Shown here: positions 7,528 through 15,041 of the stretch, piece by piece
Layout of the letters: each line of letters starts with the position of its first letter
Position numbering within the stretch: position 1 is the first letter of the stretch
From: Saprospiraceae bacterium
GTDB lineage: Bacteria; Bacteroidota; Bacteroidia; Chitinophagales; Saprospiraceae
Direction of reading: 5' to 3'
Assembly (NCBI GenBank): GCA_015494245.1
Contig: WGBN01000017.1
Location: forward strand, 1-15,041
DNA: 15,041 bases
Translations under genes and position numbers: made by a program
The notes under the pieces: model-generated
Seen by the model: only the letters and a program-made list of their open reading frames with translations
What the model was told of the DNA's origin: nothing
Databases searched by the model: none

Positions 7528-8073
7528 TTATGCTTCTTCCTGAACTTCCTTCACATCTACCAAAGACGCTCCGGTCGCTTCAAAAAAGTTTTTCAACTTA
7601 TTGACCTCGGCTTCTTCACAAGCCGTCGTATCAAAGGCTATACAAAACTTGTCGTCTGTAATGCGCGGATGCAAAATGGGATTGCCGGCTCCCGGCCACA
7701 ACCTCGATACGGCATAAAAGGTAAAGGTCATACCCACCGCAGCAAACAATACGGTCAGCTCAAAAGTGATGGGGATGAAAGCGGGCACCGACCAGTAGGG
7801 CTTACCGCCAAAAATGATGGGCCAATCGCGGGTAAAAACCCAGGTCATAAAACCAAAGGCCGTCAACGTACCCAAAGCACCATAGATAAAACCGGCAATG
7901 TGCAAACGCGATTCGGCCAGGCCCAAAAGCTCGTCCAACCCATGTACGGGAAAGGGCGAATAGACATCCATGATGTCCAGATGATCGGATTTGGCTTTGC
8001 GCACCGCATCCAAAAGCTGGTCGTCATCGTCATAAAGCCCGAATAAAATCTGCTGCTTTGTTTCGCTATTCAT
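7528..8073 (-). CDS. actD: Alternative complex III membrane subunit ActD (DUF3341 type)
   Basis: A 181-residue protein with a soluble N-terminal part (1-57), two membrane helices (about 58-79 and 96-121) joined by a short loop, and a soluble C-terminal part (122-181). The N-terminal LFGLYDDDDQLLDAVRKAK and the motif DVYSPFPVHGLDELLG (36-51) are typical of ActD/DUF3341 proteins. ActD carries no cofactor and is a structural subunit beside ActC in the inner membrane. It sits in its standard position between actC (56 bp gap) and actE (22 bp gap). Two cysteines in the C-terminal part (C144 and C152) are not in a recognisable metal-binding pattern. Length is normal for the family. Confidence 0.92.
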   Translation of the reverse strand: MNSETKQQILFGLYDDDDQLLDAVRKAKSDHLDIMDVYSPFPVHGLDELLGLAESRLHIAGFIYGALGTLTAFGFMTWVFTRDWPIIFGGKPYWSVPAFIPITFELTVLFAAVGMTFTFYAVSRLWPGAGNPILHPRITDDKFCIAFDTTACEEAEVNKLKNFFEATGASLVDVKEVQEEA

Positions 8074-8129
8074 GTCGTACTGCTTTTCTCTTTAATCAAA
8101 GTTTCTTTTTTCGCTCAAGGCAAATGCCA

Positions 8130-9524
8130 TTAATGCGCATCATGCCCGTGCTGAGCATCGGGGCCCGTGTATTGGTCTCCCGCCGATTTCAAAATGTGCT
8201 TGATCTCCGCAATGGCTACCACCGGTGCCAGACGCGTAAAGAGCAGAAAGAGCGTAAAGAACAAGCCCAGAGAGCCCGTAAACAGGGCAATCTCAACCCA
8301 GGTCGGGCTGTAGTAGCTCCAGCTCGAAGGCAAAAAGTCGCGGGCCAGGGTCGTGGCAATGATCACAAAGCGCTCAAACCACATACCGATGTTGATGAAG
8401 ATGGAAAGCAGGAAGGTCAAAAAGACATTGCGCCTCCATTTTTTCACCCAAAAGATCTGAGGCACAAGCACATTGCAACTCATCATGCCTATATAAGACC
8501 AGTAGTACGGGCCAAACACCCTGTTGTAAAAGGCAAATTGCTCATAAATGTATCCGGAGTACCAGGCGATGTACAACTCTGTCAGATAAGCCACACCTAC
8601 CACCGTGCCCGTTACCAGAATCACCTTGTTCATGCTCTCGATGTGCTCGAGGGTGATGTACTCTTTCAAATTGAGCACCTTGCGGGCGATGATCATCAAA
8701 GACTGCACCATGGCAAAGCCCGAAAACACAGCTCCGGCCACAAAGTAGGGCGGGAAAATCGTCGTATGCCAGCCCGGCACCACAGAGGTGGCAAAGTCAA
8801 AACTCACAATGGTGTGTACGGAAAGCACCAGCGGCGTAGCCAAACCGGCCAAAACCAAAGACAGATACTCCCAGCGCTGCCAGTGCTTGGCAGCTCCCGT
8901 CCAGCTAAAGGAAAACATGTCGTACAACTTGCGGCGCAAGCCCTTGGAGCGATCGCGCAAAGTAGCCAGGTCGGGAACCAGACCGGTGTACCAAAACAAA
9001 ACAGAAACCGTAAAATAGGTCGAGATGGCGAACACGTCCCACAACAGAGGAGAGTTGAAGTTCACCCACAGAGGTCCACGGGTGTTGGGATAAGGAAAGA
9101 CGAAGAAGCCCAGCCAAAGGCGCCCCATGTGAATGAGGGGAAACTGGCCGGCACACATCACGGCAAAGATCGTCATGGCCTCTGCTGCGCGGTTTACGCC
9201 CGTCCGCCACTTCTGGCGGAAGAGCAGCAAGATGGCCGAGATCAGCGTACCGGCATGACCGATACCGATCCACCAAACGAAGTTGGTGATGTCCCAGCCC
9301 CAACCGATGGTGCGGTTGAGGTCCCAGGTGCCAATGCCAAACCAAATCGTCCAGGCCACGGCAAAGACATAGAGCGCCAAAAACGAAACAGCTACGATGA
9401 AAGCTACCACCCAGGCAAAGCCCGGCGCCCGCTCCGTTGGCGCACAAATGTCTTCCGTAATTTGATGGTACGTCTTATGTCCCCGTACCAACGGTTCCCT
9501 GATGGGAGAGACTACTGCACTCAT
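8130..9524 (-). CDS. actC: Alternative complex III quinol-oxidising membrane subunit ActC (NrfD-like)
   Basis: A 464-residue polytopic inner-membrane protein of the NrfD/PsrC family with about ten helices. It is the expected menaquinol oxidation site of alternative complex III, passing electrons to the iron-sulphur clusters of ActB and opening a proton path. Conserved polar residues lie in membrane segments: W75, W77 and D78 in TIGWGWDITN, H90 in IGIGHAGT, and H237 and D243 in LSVHTIVSFDFA. NFNSPLLWDVFAISTYF (155-171) is also a family signature. The C-terminus is histidine-rich (H459, H461 and H464). The ATG at 9524 follows actB by a 92-bp gap, the longest in the operon, which holds two small inverted repeats. 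The start codon is preceded by an A-rich leader without a clear Shine-Dalgarno sequence. Confidence 0.95.
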   Translation of the reverse strand: MSAVVSPIREPLVRGHKTYHQITEDICAPTERAPGFAWVVAFIVAVSFLALYVFAVAWTIWFGIGTWDLNRTIGWGWDITNFVWWIGIGHAGTLISAILLLFRQKWRTGVNRAAEAMTIFAVMCAGQFPLIHMGRLWLGFFVFPYPNTRGPLWVNFNSPLLWDVFAISTYFTVSVLFWYTGLVPDLATLRDRSKGLRRKLYDMFSFSWTGAAKHWQRWEYLSLVLAGLATPLVLSVHTIVSFDFATSVVPGWHTTIFPPYFVAGAVFSGFAMVQSLMIIARKVLNLKEYITLEHIESMNKVILVTGTVVGVAYLTELYIAWYSGYIYEQFAFYNRVFGPYYWSYIGMMSCNVLVPQIFWVKKWRRNVFLTFLLSIFINIGMWFERFVIIATTLARDFLPSSWSYYSPTWVEIALFTGSLGLFFTLFLLFTRLAPVVAIAEIKHILKSAGDQYTGPDAQHGHDAH

Positions 9525-9557
9525 TGTTTTTCGTTGTTAGTGTTGTTCTTTCATGCA

Positions 9558-9610
9558 TTTGCCGAAAGGCAAAATATTCTTGTCTTATCTGACAGGCGGA
9601 TACTTCGCCT
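9558..9610 (-). other. Two short inverted repeats in the actB-actC gap
   Basis: The 92-bp gap holds a perfect 6-bp inverted repeat (TTTGCC / GGCAAA, 9558-9573, 4-base loop) and a perfect 5-bp repeat (AGGCG / CGCCT, 9594-9610, 7-base loop). Neither is followed by a T run on the minus strand, so they are unlikely to terminate. They could be RNA processing or stability elements between actB and actC, or chance. Confidence 0.35.
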
Positions 9611-9616
9611 CAAAAA

Positions 9617-12600
9617 TCAGCCTTCGTGATTTTCGCCATGCGCCTCTCCTCCCCTTTCGGGCTTGAGCGACTCATCGGTATTGACTACCCTGGCGCTGTA
9701 AGCTACAGAAGGCCGGATGCCCACTTCCTCCAGCACGTAATAATTCAAAGGCGAGTCCAAACGCTTAGCCAAATCTCCTTTGGAATTGAGGTCCCCAAAA
9801 GTGATGGCGCCGGTCGGGCAAGCCGTTTGGCAGGCAGAGCGGACATCTGCATCTACCAGCTTGCGGCCCTCTTTCTTGGCGGTCAGTTTGCCTTCCTGCA
9901 GGCGCTGTACGCAGAAGCTGCACTTCTCGATCACACCGCGCGAACGCACCGTAACGTCGGGGTTCAGCACCATGCGGGTGAGGTTGTCGGCGCCAAAGGG
10001 CACTTCTTCGTTGGATACGTAGTACTCGTTGGCGGGGAAGATGTCGGCCGTAGAGAAATCCAGCCAGTTGAAGCGACGCACCTTGTAGGGGCAGTTGTTG
10101 GCGCAATAGCGGGTACCGATGCAGCGGTTGTAGGTCATTTGGTTCAGACCTTCGGAGCTGTGGTTGGTAGCAGCTACGGGGCAAACATTCTCACAGGGAG
10201 CATTGTCGCAGTGCTGGCACATCATCGGCTGATAGGCCACATGCGGGTTTTCGTAATCGCCAAAGAAGTAGCGGTCAATGCGCAACCAGGTCATCTCGTG
10301 GTGGCGGCTGACTTCCTTGCGACCCACGACCGGCACGTTGTTTTCGGCTATACAGGCCACCTGGCAGGCGCCACAGCCGATGCAGGCATTCATATCTATG
10401 TGCATGCCCCAGTGATGGCCCTGGCTGTAGAATTTTTCGTTGTACTCGTCGTAGGGATAGAGGGAATTCTCTACCCACTCCTGAGCTTCGCTGCGCTTTT
10501 CTTTGATGTGCTCGACCAGCTCGGCCAGGTTTTTGGTGGAGCCGTAGTAGAGCACCGAGCGATCCGTCAGGCCACCCTGATAGCCCTCGCGCAGGGTCAT
10601 CACGGTTTTTTCATCTACATTCAGTTCCTCTCCCGTTTTGGGGTCTTTGCCTTTGACGCCCATGGTGTGGTGATACTGCACACAGGCAAAGGCATCGTCT
10701 TCTCCCACTTTGTCCGACACGGCCACATCCGTAGCGTAATAGCGAACGTTGCCGTTTTTATCTAAGCCCAACCAGGGATTGACATTGACGCCTTCCTGAT
10801 AACCGCAGACGCCTATTTGTTCGCGGCCGTAGCCGAGCGCCATGGCGAGGGTGTTTTCCGCCAAACCAAACTGGCGGATGCAGTCCACCGTCTGCTTGCG
10901 GCCTCCGATTTCGACCTCTACCTTGTCGGCCTGGCCATAGATCTCTCCATCATTAAGTCCTTTAAAGGCCTTCCACTCATTGCCTCCATCCCAATAGACG
11001 GGAATGGCCATGTAGTTGTTCCAGCTTGTGCGGGCTACGGGGTCCGGCATTTCCATCAGCCAGGGGTTGGTGGCGTATTGGCCGCCTCCGACATTGACGG
11101 TCTCATAGAAAGCCATTTCCAACTCTGCCGAGGAAGGTTTCTCCTGCATGCCGGCAGCGGCCTGCACATCTACGGGATTCACGGCATAATTTGCATTTGC
11201 CGGAAGGCTGAAAATGCCATCGTGCAGGCTGTGGTCCCAGAATTTTTGGAAATCGGAATAAGCGCTTTGCTGCGGGAAGAAGTTTTCTTTCCAGAATTTT
11301 TTCAGATAGCGATAGTAAGGCGGCTCTTCGGCCGTGCCCGGGTCGAAGTTGGCGCTCTCGGCCCAGCGCAGCAGGGACTCCCCTGCCTGGCGGGTGTTGA
11401 ACAGCGGCGCGATGGTGGGCTGCTGCAAGCTATAGACTCCCGCTTTGGGTTCGGCATCGCCCCAGCTCTCGAGATAATGATGGTCGGGAGCGATGTAATC
11501 GCAGAGCGAAGCCGTTTCGTTGGGCACGCCTACCATGCTGATTTTCGTCTTCACTTTGGCCATGGCAGCGCGAAACTCTTCGGCATTGGGCAACTCCCAG
11601 GCGGGATTGGCATCGCCCAGGACGATGAGTACGTCCACGGCGCCTTTGTTCATCTCGCCCAGCAGTTCCTGAGCTTCGCGGTCCATGCCCTGGCGTTGTT
11701 TGGAAACCCGCTCGAAGCCGATGGTATTGCCGTAGCTGTCGAGGAGCTGGTTGATGGCATTGATCAACAACTGGTCGCCCAGGTTGTTGGAGCCGGAAAC
11801 GACCAGCGCTTTGCCCTTAGCCGACTGCAGGCGGTTGCTCAGCTCCTTGATGGCAGCGGCAGCCTTGCCGTTGATCTGCGGAGCAGATACCGTAGGTGCG
11901 CCGTTCTTTGCTGCAAGAGCATTGTACAAGGCAGCGATGGCCGCGCCCTGCTCGGAAGGACGAATCAAAATGCGCTTGTCGGCATTGGAGCCCGTCAGCG
12001 ACATGTGGGATTCGACCTGTACGTGATAAGACATGTTGGGGTGCTCCACATCTTCAATGCGACGACGCGAAGCGTATTGGCGGGCGTATTCCACCGGAGA
12101 TATCCAGGTACCGAGGAAGTCGGCGCCAAAGCTGACGATGGTGTCGGCTTTGTCAAAGTGGAATTCCGGCACGATGGCAGCTCCATAAGTGGCTTCAGAA
12201 GCCTGCAAGAGGGCCGAGCAGGAAACCGGATCGTAGGTCAACACTTTAGCGCCCGGATAGCGCTCCGTAAATTCGTTGAGCACGGCTTTGAAAGTCGGGC
12301 TGAGGTTGGTGTGCGTGAGAATGCGCACCACGGCAGCAGAGCTCAGGGCGCCGGCGACCTTTTTGTCCAACTCTTCCCAGCTCATGGCTTTAAACTTGCC
12401 CCCTTCCATCATGCCCGGGCCCTGAAAGCGATTGACGTTGTAGAGGTCCAGCACAGAGGCCTGTGCCCGCGCGCTGGTACCGCCTTTGGTAACAGGGCAA
12501 AGGCTGTTGCCCTCGATTTTGATGGGGCGCCCTTCGCGGGTCTTCACCAAAACGGAGCAGTAATCGCCACCGCGCACAAAAGTCGAGGCGTAGTAGTTGG

Positions 12601-12874
12601 CGATGCCCGGCACGATTTCATCCGGCTTTACCACATAGGGGATTGCCCTCTTGACCGGAATGTCGCAACTGGCCGCTATGGTAGCCGCTCCCAGGCCAAA
12701 GCCGAGGTATTTGAGGAAGTCACGACGCGAAGCAGGCGCTTCTAACACTTCTTCGGTCAGCGTTTTCTCTAAGGGTAGCTCCTCGGGAAATTCGTTGGAC
12801 GATATTTCTTCAAACTTTTGGGTGTCTTTCAATTGAGCGACACCTACCCAAAAATTCTGTTTGTTCTTTTTCAT
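9617..12874 (-). CDS. actB: Alternative complex III iron-sulphur subunit ActB (molybdopterin-type/ferredoxin fusion)
   Basis: A 1085-residue fusion. An N-terminal Tat-like motif, S49-R50-R51-D-F-L-K, is followed by a hydrophobic stretch ending A-A-S-C70, which suggests export by Tat and possibly lipid attachment at C70. Residues from about 75 to 780 resemble molybdopterin oxidoreductases; the ActB family is known to lack the molybdenum cofactor. Residues 824-1060 form a DmsB/NrfC-like domain with four cluster motifs: C831, C834, C837, C841; C886, C889, C894, C898; C918, C924, C928, with T921 in the fourth cysteine position; and C985, C988, C1015, C1019. That pattern predicts three [4Fe-4S] and one [3Fe-4S] cluster, as known for ActB. 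It carries electrons from ActC to the ActA haems on the periplasmic face. The ATG at 12874 is 46 bp after actA. Confidence 0.97.
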   Translation of the reverse strand: MKKNKQNFWVGVAQLKDTQKFEEISSNEFPEELPLEKTLTEEVLEAPASRRDFLKYLGFGLGAATIAASCDIPVKRAIPYVVKPDEIVPGIANYYASTFVRGGDYCSVLVKTREGRPIKIEGNSLCPVTKGGTSARAQASVLDLYNVNRFQGPGMMEGGKFKAMSWEELDKKVAGALSSAAVVRILTHTNLSPTFKAVLNEFTERYPGAKVLTYDPVSCSALLQASEATYGAAIVPEFHFDKADTIVSFGADFLGTWISPVEYARQYASRRRIEDVEHPNMSYHVQVESHMSLTGSNADKRILIRPSEQGAAIAALYNALAAKNGAPTVSAPQINGKAAAAIKELSNRLQSAKGKALVVSGSNNLGDQLLINAINQLLDSYGNTIGFERVSKQRQGMDREAQELLGEMNKGAVDVLIVLGDANPAWELPNAEEFRAAMAKVKTKISMVGVPNETASLCDYIAPDHHYLESWGDAEPKAGVYSLQQPTIAPLFNTRQAGESLLRWAESANFDPGTAEEPPYYRYLKKFWKENFFPQQSAYSDFQKFWDHSLHDGIFSLPANANYAVNPVDVQAAAGMQEKPSSAELEMAFYETVNVGGGQYATNPWLMEMPDPVARTSWNNYMAIPVYWDGGNEWKAFKGLNDGEIYGQADKVEVEIGGRKQTVDCIRQFGLAENTLAMALGYGREQIGVCGYQEGVNVNPWLGLDKNGNVRYYATDVAVSDKVGEDDAFACVQYHHTMGVKGKDPKTGEELNVDEKTVMTLREGYQGGLTDRSVLYYGSTKNLAELVEHIKEKRSEAQEWVENSLYPYDEYNEKFYSQGHHWGMHIDMNACIGCGACQVACIAENNVPVVGRKEVSRHHEMTWLRIDRYFFGDYENPHVAYQPMMCQHCDNAPCENVCPVAATNHSSEGLNQMTYNRCIGTRYCANNCPYKVRRFNWLDFSTADIFPANEYYVSNEEVPFGADNLTRMVLNPDVTVRSRGVIEKCSFCVQRLQEGKLTAKKEGRKLVDADVRSACQTACPTGAITFGDLNSKGDLAKRLDSPLNYYVLEEVGIRPSVAYSARVVNTDESLKPERGGEAHGENHEG

Positions 12875-12920
12875 CTTGTTATGGATGTACTTTGTTTGCG
12901 AGAAACAGGTTCAGAGGGAA

Positions 12921-14324
12921 TCAATAGTGGCATTTCTGACATTCCGTGCCACCGATGTCTTCGACCGTTACTTTGGAGCGTTTGCCGGAGGCCAGCTCTT
13001 CGTGCAGGCGGTGATAAGACTGGTAGTAGGGATTGTCTTTAAAGGCGGCCACCTCCGTCTGACGGTGGCAATTGACGCACCAACCCATAGAGAGCGGAGC
13101 GTATTGACGCACGACCTCCATTTCTTCGATGGGCCCGTGGCAGGTTTGGCACTCCAACTTTCCTACCGTAACGTGCTGGGAGTGGTTGTAGTAAACGTGA
13201 TCGGGCAGGTTGTGAACGCGCACCCATTCGATGGGACCTTGAATTTTGTCTTTGGTCTCATTGGTGAGTGAGGAGACGATGTCCTCCCACTGTTGCTTGA
13301 CCGTGGTTTCGCCTATGGCATCAAAGCTGCCGTTGGCGACCATGTATTGGTCACGCATCCACTTGGTGTATATCTTCTCAATCTCTTCCTGAGAGAGTTG
13401 ATCGTAGTTCTCTATGTAGGAATCCGTAGAGGGGTCGTAGCCGATGGAGGCAAATATCTTAGTCAATTCTGCCGTGCCATAGGTCGAACCCACCTTGATG
13501 GCGCGGTGGCAATTCATACAGGTATTGGCAGAAGGAATGACCGAGTGCTTGCTGCGGCGGGCGCCGTCGTGGCAAAACTTACAATCAATCTTGTGCAGGC
13601 CCGCGTGGGTGGCATGCGAAAACTTAATGGGCTGCTCGGGCTGATAGCCCTGCTGGCGCCCCAGATTGATGGCGCGATTGATAACGGTAAAGCTCAACCA
13701 GGCGATGACGAAAAAGCTGAAGAAAGTCAAAAAGGCCTTGCTGCGGAACATCTGCCCAAAAGCAGGCATCTTAGCATCGGTATTGCCCGCTTTCAGCTCT
13801 GCCAGATATTTCATGCGCGCAATCAGGCGGCTCAATACAACGGCCACTACAGCCAAAACGACGAAGATGACCCAATACAGCCAACTGTAATCGGCCTTAG
13901 CCTCTCCACCGGCAGTTCCGGCAGGTCCCTGGGCGACAACGGGCTGCTTGGTGTATTCCTGCTCTATAAAGGCCAGCACGTTCTCAATGTCCTCATCCGT
14001 CAAATTGGGAAAGGAACTCATCTGAACGGGCTTCCACTTCTCCCACAATTCCACCGCATGGGGATGGCCGGAGGCAATCAGGCCCTGGGAATTCCGAATC
14101 CACTCGTGGAGGTCTTCGCGGGGGTAGTCAGCCCATCTTTCTTCCACGCCGCCAAGGGCCGGACCCGTCATGTCCGTCTTCATGTCCTTGTTGTGACAGG
14201 CGCCGCAATAATTTTTGAAAATAACCTTGCCCGCTGCGGGATCCCCACCCTGGGCCCAAAGCCCTACAGATGCAAAAGCCACAAATAGCAGGACAAGACT
14301 TCTGGAAAGCCAATGTGAACTCAT
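12921..14324 (-). CDS. actA: Alternative complex III multihaem cytochrome c ActA with extra N-terminal monohaem domain
   Basis: A 467-residue c-type cytochrome. Residues 1-24 are a Sec signal peptide, with likely cleavage after GLWA. A monohaem cytochrome c domain follows (C40-G-A-C-H44, probable ligand M102 in VQMSSFPNLTDEDI). Next come two membrane helices (about 149-169 and 198-216), then a pentahaem region: C248-H252, C269-H273, C392-H396, C416-H420 and C462-H466. The last haem motif is two residues from the C-terminus. ActA collects electrons from ActB clusters. A long segment (about 280-362) separates the second and third pentahaem sites. I start at the ATG at 14324: it gives a proper signal peptide and a leader of about 50 nt from the promoter at 14380-14413, whereas an in-frame TTG at 14372 sits at the predicted transcription start. 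It is the first gene of the operon. Confidence 0.95.
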   Translation of the reverse strand: MSSHWLSRSLVLLFVAFASVGLWAQGGDPAAGKVIFKNYCGACHNKDMKTDMTGPALGGVEERWADYPREDLHEWIRNSQGLIASGHPHAVELWEKWKPVQMSSFPNLTDEDIENVLAFIEQEYTKQPVVAQGPAGTAGGEAKADYSWLYWVIFVVLAVVAVVLSRLIARMKYLAELKAGNTDAKMPAFGQMFRSKAFLTFFSFFVIAWLSFTVINRAINLGRQQGYQPEQPIKFSHATHAGLHKIDCKFCHDGARRSKHSVIPSANTCMNCHRAIKVGSTYGTAELTKIFASIGYDPSTDSYIENYDQLSQEEIEKIYTKWMRDQYMVANGSFDAIGETTVKQQWEDIVSSLTNETKDKIQGPIEWVRVHNLPDHVYYNHSQHVTVGKLECQTCHGPIEEMEVVRQYAPLSMGWCVNCHRQTEVAAFKDNPYYQSYHRLHEELASGKRSKVTVEDIGGTECQKCHY

Positions 14325-14379
14325 GTCTTGAGAGTTATTTAAAGTCAGTTTCGTACAGAATCCTTTTACCAAACCGCTG

Positions 14380-14413
14380 CAAAGATATAAGTTCTTAAGA
14401 ATTTGGTAACAAA
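14380..14413 (-). promoter_or_regulatory. Candidate Bacteroidota promoter of the act-cox operon
   Basis: On the minus strand TATCTTTG (14387 to 14380) matches the Bacteroidota -7 consensus TAnnTTTG exactly. A TTTG at 14413-14410 lies 22 bp upstream as the -33 element, slightly longer than the usual spacing. Transcription would start near 14374, about 50 nt before the actA ATG. The position, directly ahead of the first gene of the cluster and behind the carboxylase gene, is what an operon promoter requires. Confidence 0.6.
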
Positions 14414-14430
14414 TTTTTTATCCACAACTT

Positions 14431-14451
14431 TATTTAGACGAAATCTAAATA
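14431..14451. promoter_or_regulatory. Perfect 8-bp inverted repeat upstream of the act promoter
   Basis: TATTTAGA and TCTAAATA are perfect complements separated by CGAAA. The centre lies about 67 bp upstream of the predicted transcription start and 18 bp upstream of the -33 element, a usual place for an activator site. The TTTAGA...TCTAAA arms loosely resemble sites of DtxR/MntR-type metal regulators, but I cannot assign a regulator. It is AT-rich with no T run, so it is a poor terminator for the preceding gene. Confidence 0.45.
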
Positions 14452-14555
14452 GATGAACATATTTTCATACTTCCATACGAGCCGTTTTTATCAGGCTTTC
14501 GCCAAATGCGTCCCGTGCCCAAAATCGTTTGCCATGAGCGCAGTGGCGGCGCTTT

Positions 14556-15041
14556 TCACAGGGGGATGTTCCCGTGCTTTTTAAGCGGCGCCTGCACCTT
14601 TTTATGCCGGAGCATATCAAAGGCTTTGATGAGTTTTCGGCGGGTTTCGCGAGGCTCGATGACTTCATCTATGAAGCCCCGTTCTGCCGCGCGATAGGGA
14701 TGGGCGAATTTTTCGGCATACTCGGCTTCTTTTTCGGCCAATTTGGCTTGGGGGTCGGGGGCTTCTTTGATTTCCTTTCGGAAAATGATTTCGCTGGCTC
14801 CGCGGGCTCCCATGACGGCGATCTCGGCGGTAGGCCAGGCGAAGTTCATATCGGCGCGGATGTGCTTGGAGTTCATCACGTCGTAGGCCCCGCCATAGGC
14901 CTTGCGGGTGATGAGCGTTACGCGCGGCACCGTAGCCTCGCTGAAGGCGTAGAGCAGTTTGGCGCCATTGGAGATGATGCCGTTCCACTCCTGGTCCGTT
15001 CCCGGCAGGAAGCCCGGCACATCTTCCAGTACCAGCAGAGG
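14556..15041 (-). CDS. pccB: Acyl-CoA carboxylase carboxyltransferase, propionyl-CoA carboxylase beta type (3' part only)
   Basis: The last 161 codons of a biotin-dependent carboxyltransferase; the gene enters from the right edge. Such proteins move a carboxyl group from carboxybiotin to propionyl-CoA (or a similar acyl-CoA), giving methylmalonyl-CoA in the cytoplasm. Visible family motifs are EDVPGFLPGTDQEW near the left of the fragment, NGAKLLYAFSEATVP, ITRKAYGGAYDVMNSKHI, AWPTAEIAVMGARGA, and the terminal KKHGNIPL, which is characteristic of the PccB group. The GTG at 15020 encodes an internal valine (V-P-G-F), not a start, since the frame stays open to the edge. Substrate (propionyl-, methylmalonyl- or mixed acyl-CoA) is inferred from family only. 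It shares the strand of the act operon but is separated from it by about 230 bp with its own promoter candidate. I see no strong terminator after its stop. Confidence 0.93.
   Translation of the reverse strand, partial: PLLVLEDVPGFLPGTDQEWNGIISNGAKLLYAFSEATVPRVTLITRKAYGGAYDVMNSKHIRADMNFAWPTAEIAVMGARGASEIIFRKEIKEAPDPQAKLAEKEAEYAEKFAHPYRAAERGFIDEVIEPRETRRKLIKAFDMLRHKKVQAPLKKHGNIPL

Noticed and set aside
8058..9629. Plus-strand open frame of 523 codons
   Set aside because: Antisense to the whole of actC. Its translation is rich in Arg, His, Gly and Gln as expected from the complement of a hydrophobic membrane protein gene.
10817..12745. Plus-strand open frame of 642 codons
   Set aside because: Antisense to actB, which has clear Fe-S motifs and family identity. 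The plus-strand translation is low in complexity, has no recognisable domain and no leader; it is a shadow frame.
14325..14372. Upstream TTG start for actA adding 16 residues
   Set aside because: It would place a polar segment before the signal peptide and coincides with the predicted transcription start; the ATG at 14324 gives a standard signal peptide.
14452..14555. Terminator after the carboxylase gene
   Set aside because: Only short imperfect stems such as GCGC/GCGC are visible and no T run follows them, so I do not call one.
14465..14668. Minus-strand open frame of 67 codons between the carboxylase and actA
   Set aside because: It overlaps the 3' end of the carboxylase gene in another frame and has no recognisable features.
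14556..15020. Carboxylase as a complete short gene starting at 15020
   Set aside because: The GTG at 15020 is an internal valine in the conserved VPGFLPGTDQEW motif; the frame is open to the window edge, so the gene is truncated by the window.
1..15041. tRNA, rRNA, CRISPR array, insertion sequence or phage genes
   Set aside because: No cloverleaf, repeat-spacer pattern, transposase motif or terminal repeats were seen; coding regions fill nearly all of the window.

Overview
The window looks like a Bacteroidota chromosome, plausibly Saprospiria- or Cytophagia-like, although the exact lineage cannot be fixed without a database. Three things support this. The gene order is alternative complex III (act) followed by an aa3-type oxidase. 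The leaders are A-rich and lack clear Shine-Dalgarno sequences. The promoter-like sites match the Bacteroidota TTTG / TAnnTTTG pattern rather than a sigma70 -35/-10 pattern. Every gene I can support lies on the minus strand, so the window reads right to left. No RNA gene, insertion sequence or CRISPR array was seen.

Right end: 14556-15041 holds the 3' part of an acyl-CoA carboxyltransferase (propionyl-CoA carboxylase beta type) that runs out of the window. About 230 bp of non-coding DNA follows (14325-14555). It holds a candidate promoter (14380-14413) and, just upstream of it, a perfect 8-bp inverted repeat (14431-14451). I see no convincing terminator for the carboxylase in it.

Middle: 14324 down to 5352 is a complete six-gene alternative complex III operon in the order actA-actB-actC-actD-actE-actF, with gaps of 22-92 bp. 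ActA is a multihaem cytochrome with six CxxCH motifs: an N-terminal monohaem domain plus a pentahaem part. ActB is a molybdopterin-type/ferredoxin fusion with 15 cluster cysteines. ActC and ActF are NrfD-like quinol membrane subunits, ActD is a small two-helix subunit, and ActE is a monohaem lipoprotein.

Left: 5330 down to 1 is the terminal oxidase part: coxB, coxA, ctaB (haem O synthase), a five-helix coxC, and the start of a second coxC. No haem A synthase, SCO1 or soluble cytochrome c gene is visible. The most unusual gene is coxB. After a complete CuA domain it carries an OmpA/MotB-type peptidoglycan-binding domain, where caa3 oxidases carry a cytochrome c domain.

Together these genes should form a quinol-to-oxygen chain: menaquinol to ActC, then ActB Fe-S clusters, ActA/ActE haems, CuA in CoxB, and haem a/a3-CuB in CoxA. 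This may be a physical supercomplex, and the CoxB fusion suggests it could be fastened to the cell wall.
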